Shown here: positions 40,106-43,097 of the stretch, piece by piece
Numbering within the stretch: position 1 is the stretch's first letter
Layout: each line of letters opens with the position of its first letter
Assembly (NCBI RefSeq): GCF_029245835.1
Contig: NZ_JAQWOO010000065.1
Coordinates: 1-43,097, forward strand
Direction of reading: 5' to 3'
DNA: 43,097 bases
Source: Algibacter sp.
Lineage (GTDB): Bacteria > Bacteroidota > Bacteroidia > Flavobacteriales > Flavobacteriaceae
Program-made: the position numbers and the translations under genes
Notes under the pieces: generated by a model
What the model was told of the DNA's origin: nothing
The model's database searches: none
Seen by the model: only the letters and a program-made list of their open reading frames with translations

Positions 40106-41332
40106 TTAATTCACAAAATACATTTCCAATTCCCCTTTTCCCTTTGCATGGATTTTTCCACGAGAAAAGCATGTAAATTCATTTTTAATCAGTTTATAGG
40201 TAGATGAAGATATATTGATTTCACCTACTTCACCAGCGGATTCTATCCTGCTTGCAGTATTTATGGTGTCTCCAAAAAGGTCGTATGCAAACTTCTTTTT
40301 GCCTACAACACCTGCTACAACAGATCCTGAATGTATCCCAATCCTCATTTTCCATTTTATTTCATGGTTTTTATTTCTCTCCTCAAGGAAGGATTGCATC
40401 ATTTTTGCTGCTCTAATGCAGTTAGCAGCATGATTTGTCATTTCTTTTTCAAGGCCACAAGCTGCCATATATGCATCACCAATCGTTTCAATCTTTTCAA
40501 CTTCCGTTTCTTCCATTATTTGATCGAATCGACCAAAAATGTCATTGAGTTCATTCACCAAAGTGATTGCTGGTATAGATGCTACAAGCTCTGTAAATCC
40601 TTTAAAGTCAGTAAATAAGATAGTGACATTCTTATGTCTCTTAGGAATTGTCTTACCGCTTTCTTTTAAGTCCCTAACTATGTTTGCTGGCAGAATATTG
40701 TGCAGAAGATCATCTGATTTTTTCTGTTCAGCCATTAAAGATTCCTCTGATTTATCAATTAAAATAGACATACTCGCTATGAGTATAAGGCAAATAAACC
40801 CAGTAATGCTGATATTAATTATTTGTGATATGTAGGGATCTAATCCGTCAAAATGAGCTGTTATATTTGATTGAAATATTACAGTAACAATCAAAGTCAG
40901 GCAAGCTAGAATACTAAAGACATGGGCTATATGCCTTGCCTTTCTGGGGAAAGTCATGTATGGTAGGATAATAATTAGGAAACAAACAACTGCAACTCCT
41001 GAGGAGTATCCCAACAAATAAAGAAACAAGAGGACAGATATATAAGATGCTAGAATAAGCCATACGGAAGCCAAGACTCGCCACCCTTTCCTGTTGAATA
41101 TTAACGCTATTAGGAACATCAATCCCAAGAAAGTATTGCTCCCGTATATCACTAATGCGTCTGTGAGAAATAATGCAATTAACATCCAAGTTACATTATA
41201 TAATACTCCTAAAACGGATGCAATATTCGTTACACGCAAATATCTGATTTCAGTGATTGAAGAGTTATAGTCAGCGCCAATGTTAACCATTCTTAGAAAG
41301 TATCTAGACTTGTTTTTATCATAATTTAACAT
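40106..41332 (-). CDS. Membrane-anchored class III adenylate/guanylate cyclase
   Basis: A 408-aa protein with about six membrane helices in residues 35-195, then a signalling-helix linker (AEQKKSDDLLHNILP, 201-215) and a class III cyclase domain (233-408). Metal-binding aspartates are D242 (FTDFKGFT) and D286 (ETIGDAYMA). The transition-state residues are N358 and R362 (NTASR). The base-recognition pair is E282 and D351. Glu is the guanylate-type residue at the first position and Asp the adenylate-type at the second, so the product is uncertain. The gene is intact within a region of decayed genes. Confidence 0.9.
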   Translation of the reverse strand: MLNYDKNKSRYFLRMVNIGADYNSSITEIRYLRVTNIASVLGVLYNVTWMLIALFLTDALVIYGSNTFLGLMFLIALIFNRKGWRVLASVWLILASYISVLLFLYLLGYSSGVAVVCFLIIILPYMTFPRKARHIAHVFSILACLTLIVTVIFQSNITAHFDGLDPYISQIINISITGFICLILIASMSILIDKSEESLMAEQKKSDDLLHNILPANIVRDLKESGKTIPKRHKNVTILFTDFKGFTELVASIPAITLVNELNDIFGRFDQIMEETEVEKIETIGDAYMAACGLEKEMTNHAANCIRAAKMMQSFLEERNKNHEIKWKMRIGIHSGSVVAGVVGKKKFAYDLFGDTINTASRIESAGEVGEINISSSTYKLIKNEFTCFSRGKIHAKGKGELEMYFVN

Positions 41333-41508
41333 AAGTGCTTCTTAATTTCTATGGATTACTAACTTCTTTGTTATTGTAGCTAAAGTCCTTGTGTATTGAA
41401 AGTTGCGGTTTTGTGTGCGAGGAATTTCCAACGAAAATTCTGAAGTACGCAAAAATGCAATTCCAATTGATTAAGCACTAATTTAGCAATTTTTATACAC
41501 GGTGTGCC

Positions 41509-41608
41509 TGTTGCACAAGTTTGTTTATAAAGATAGCAATCAAAATTAAAATGGTTGTATTAATTTCATAACTTTAGTTATGAAAGGCAAGAAAGATTAC
41601 CAAGAGAA
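41509..41608 (+). mobile_element. 5' fragment of an IS1182-like element
   Basis: GTTGCACAAGTTTGTTTATA opens the segment, and ATG at 41579 begins MKGKKDYQEK. This is how IS1182-family transposases of Bacteroidota start, as I remember them. Similarity stops at about 41608 and stop codons follow. Only the first ten codons and leader remain. It lies in the 41333-41775 gap, which otherwise holds the group II intron end and a structured AT-rich spacer (about 41398-41505). Confidence 0.42.
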
Positions 41609-41684
41609 GCCTACAATTTGATAGTAGCGATATTCAATTTTTTGGTGTTAGATTACATTAATAATACGCAAACTTCAATTTGGT

Positions 41685-41766
41685 GAACCGCCGTATACGA
41701 GACCCTTACGTACGGTGGTGTGAGAGGCGCACTCTCCTCAATTATGGGGAGAGCCGTCTACTCGAT
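41685..41766 (+). mobile_element. 3' end of a group II intron (domains V and VI)
   Basis: ACCGCCGTA (41687-41695) pairs with TACGGTGGT (41711-41719), with an ACG bulge before the 3' arm as in domain V. GTGTGAGAGG follows, and then a second hairpin (CTCTCC/GGGGAG) ends CTACTCGAT. An A seven bases from the end fits the branch point. This matches the 3' ends of bacterial group II introns. No reverse transcriptase and no 5' intron end are present, so it is a remnant. Confidence 0.7.
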
Positions 41767-41780
41767 TGTGCCCAGTTATT
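41766..41780 (+). repeat. 15-bp inverted repeat flanking the Fic gene, left copy
   Basis: TTGTGCCCAGTTATT; the right copy at 42805-42819 is TTGTGCCCAATTATT on the minus strand (14 of 15 identical). The left copy overlaps the Fic stop codon and abuts the group II intron end. Confidence 0.6.
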
Positions 41781-42729
41781 TTAATCGGTAAATTGTTTTA
41801 TTTTTTTCTCCTATTTTTTCAAATAGGTCTAATTCAGCTCCTTTTTTTAAATCTCTACTTGCTGTCGCTGAAGAAATGCCTTTAAAAATTTCCATATAAT
41901 CTTTTCTTGTAAATTCAGTTTTATTCAATGAAGCATAATATTCTAATCTGTCTTTTTCATTTAGTGTTCGATTATTAAAATCTAATAATTCACTAATTGA
42001 AATGTCAATTATATTTAGCATATATTCAATAAACTTAGTCGATTTCCCTGATTTATCAGATTCGGCCAAAGCTTTATAATATTTCTCTTGGTCTGTACTA
42101 ATTAAAGTTTCAAAAGGCAAAAACTCAAATATTGGATATTTTTCCATTAAAATTAAAGTTTGCCATAACCTTCCCATTCTACCATTTCCATCTAAAAATG
42201 GATGTATGAATTCCATTTCGTAATGGAAAACACAACTTTTAATTAATTCAATTTCATCAGACTTTTTTAAATATTCAAAAAGTTCTTTGATTAAGTATGG
42301 AACATTTCCAAAAGGTGGTGCTAAATGCTCAACTTTTGAACCTTTTACAATTCCGACACTTTGATTTCGGTATTTTCCAGCATTTTCAATTAGATTTTCC
42401 ATTAAATTTTTATGAGCCTTTAGGAACGATTTTTCGTTCAAAGGATTGTATGTTTCTAAATTTTCATAAATTTTAATTGCATTTAAAACTTCAAGGACAT
42501 CTTTTTTTGGACCAATGACTCTCTTGTTTTCAAGTAGAGCAGTAATTTGTTCTTCTGTAAGTGTGTTTCCTTCAATTTTTAAAGAAGAGTGAATAGTTTT
42601 AATTCTATTTTGTTTTCTCAATTTAGGCGAAGGTCTATTCAATAAATTTGCATTTACTTCACCTATTTTTTCTGAAATTGAAGTAATTAGTTTTAAAATG
42701 GATGATGTTATTTCGTAAGGTGGTTTCAT
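41776..42729 (-). CDS. Fic-family protein with N-terminal inhibitory motif and C-terminal winged helix
   Basis: A 317-aa Fic-domain protein, probably an AMP transferase modifying a target hydroxyl group. The Fic motif HPFLDGNGRMGR is complete at 176-187. The autoinhibitory motif (S/T)xxxE(G/N) is S49-LKI-E53-G54, making it a class II Fic protein controlled in cis. The C-terminal ~60 residues look like a winged helix-turn-helix (TRKDYMEIFKGISSATASRDLKK), suggesting DNA binding. A palindromic site overlaps its promoter. The target is unknown. Confidence 0.92.
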   Translation of the reverse strand: MKPPYEITSSILKLITSISEKIGEVNANLLNRPSPKLRKQNRIKTIHSSLKIEGNTLTEEQITALLENKRVIGPKKDVLEVLNAIKIYENLETYNPLNEKSFLKAHKNLMENLIENAGKYRNQSVGIVKGSKVEHLAPPFGNVPYLIKELFEYLKKSDEIELIKSCVFHYEMEFIHPFLDGNGRMGRLWQTLILMEKYPIFEFLPFETLISTDQEKYYKALAESDKSGKSTKFIEYMLNIIDISISELLDFNNRTLNEKDRLEYYASLNKTEFTRKDYMEIFKGISSATASRDLKKGAELDLFEKIGEKNKTIYRLK

Positions 42730-42733
42730 TTTG

Positions 42734-42759
42734 TGATACTATCATTTGATACTATCAAA
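42734..42759. promoter_or_regulatory. Candidate operator of the Fic gene
   Basis: TGATACTATCA occurs twice (42734-42744 and 42747-42757), 13 bp apart. The second is part of TTTGATACTATCAAA, a palindrome except for its centre base. It overlaps the promoter box and begins four bases before the start codon. Autoregulation by the protein's own winged helix is a reasonable inference. Confidence 0.55.
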
Positions 42760-42763
42760 GATA
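42756..42763 (-). promoter_or_regulatory. -7 promoter box of the Fic gene
   Basis: Minus strand TATCTTTG, exact TAnnTTTG, 27 bp upstream of the ATG. It overlaps the palindrome at 42745-42759, so a bound protein would block it. Confidence 0.55.
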
Positions 42764-42804
42764 CATTCATTTAATTTGAATTATATTATGAAACGGAATT
42801 TTTT

Positions 42805-42819
42805 AATAATTGGGCACAA
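42805..42819 (-). repeat. 15-bp inverted repeat flanking the Fic gene, right copy
   Basis: TTGTGCCCAATTATT on the minus strand, preceded there by ACG. It pairs with the left copy at 41766-41780. Between this site and the IS at 42963 I see nothing but AT-rich DNA with a short GTTATGGTTA direct repeat near 42875-42905. Confidence 0.6.
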
Positions 42820-42962
42820 CGTGAGTCTGCGCAAGAACTCCAATAACTACTCAAAAGTATGATTTTCTTTTCAAACAGTTATGGTTATAGAGAGTTATGG
42901 TTAAAGGAATATAGATTTTAAAGTTTTGTGCCTTAAAATTGAAGGGCTCAAAATGGTCCTAA

Positions 42963-43097
42963 TAACCTGAGTTCGATTATTAAAACAGGCAAACTTGATT
43001 GGAATTTATAGTTTGAAATTTAATAGACGGTTTTTTAGGCAAGAAGCTATATGCGATAAGCCCTGAAATCAGGTTGCTAAGAAAGTTCCCAAAGCTT
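42963..43097 (-). mobile_element. End of a second IS982-like copy (transposase 3' side)
   Basis: TAACCTGAGTTCGATTA at 42963-42979 is the exact inverse of 124-140. It is followed directly by the stop of a minus-strand transposase tail. The element runs off the right edge. Both visible ends belong to copies in the same orientation. Confidence 0.65.
42980..43096 (-). CDS. IS982-like transposase, C-terminal fragment (runs off window)
   Basis: The last 38 residues, including NFLSNLISGLIAYSFLPKKP and ending NSNQVCLF, stop at TAA 42980-42982. Endings of the form NL.(S/A)G(L)IAY.FLPKKPS are familiar from Bacteroidota IS transposases. The exact family is a moderate call, linked to the start fragment at 1-35 by the shared terminal repeat. 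Confidence 0.55.
   Translation of the reverse strand, partial: SFGNFLSNLISGLIAYSFLPKKPSIKFQTINSNQVCLF

Noticed and set aside
41412-41424. GTGTGCGAGG as a group II intron 5' end
   Set aside because: It begins GTGTG, but the following sequence does not resemble domain I, and the IS1182-like fragment lies between it and the intron 3' end.
1-43097. CRISPR array, prophage or rRNA operon
   Set aside because: No regularly spaced direct repeats, no phage structural genes and no rRNA sequence were found on either strand.

Overview
The window looks like a contig from a marine-type member of Flavobacteriaceae (Bacteroidota). The DNA is AT-rich, and promoters fit the Bacteroidota pattern TAnnTTTG at -7, with TTG about 19 bp upstream in the best cases. 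The gene set is flavobacterial: rpmB-rpmG-DUF4295-ftsY, an OMP-type TonB-dependent receptor, FKBP and DUF4369 lipoproteins, DUF481, and an idi/crtI/UbiA-type isoprenoid set. One tRNA-Thr(TGT) and no rRNA were found. Both ends lie inside copies of what appears to be the same IS982-like element: the transposase start is at 1-35, the transposase tail at 42980-43096, and a 17-bp perfect inverted repeat sits at 124-140 and 42963-42979. The contig therefore probably breaks at a repeated IS. Positions about 1-37750 are mostly intact chromosomal genes; about 37750-43097 is an accessory zone of decayed genes and mobile fragments. Layout: prfC; an intact IS4-type element (2061-3444); an idi-PTPS/queD-manA operon; a small conserved helical protein; tRNA-Thr; a DUF4369 lipoprotein; an intergenic region with a candidate small RNA (7218-7356); an AlkB-like dioxygenase and a DdpX/VanX dipeptidase (divergent); a DEAD-box helicase; a MOSC protein; a tandem-FKBP lipoprotein; a tRNA-dihydrouridine synthase; DUF481; a nitroreductase; htpG; a FabH-like KAS III; a TonB-dependent receptor; a CoA-binding protein; a sodium:solute symporter; recR with a TTG-started glycosyltransferase; a lipoyl E2 acyltransferase; a DnaQ-like exonuclease; FAH-family/Hpt/cinA in tight succession; rpmB-rpmG-DUF4295; ftsY; an SRPBCC protein; a frameshifted serine hydrolase; rimO; an M23 peptidase; and convergent UbiA prenyltransferase and crtI. 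The accessory tail holds a broken ParE-type toxin-antitoxin pair, a methyltransferase tail, a DUF4861 pseudogene with a nonsense codon and a frameshift, an intact membrane class III nucleotide cyclase with mixed base-recognition residues, an IS1182-like start, the 3' end (domains V-VI) of a group II intron, and a Fic-family gene bracketed by 15-bp inverted repeats with a palindromic operator over its promoter. Several families of intergenic palindromes recur: a CCAC...GTGG terminator hairpin three times, a CATTGCGAG REP-like element twice, a GCGTTA...TAACGC element twice, and small CCGC-GAAA-type hairpins. In one 476-bp gap upstream of ftsY three kinds of element are nested or abutted. No CRISPR array, prophage or large secondary-metabolite cluster is visible. 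The most unusual points are the repeat-dense gap at 30078-30553, the Fic unit with its inverted repeats, operator and abutting group II intron end, and the cyclase.
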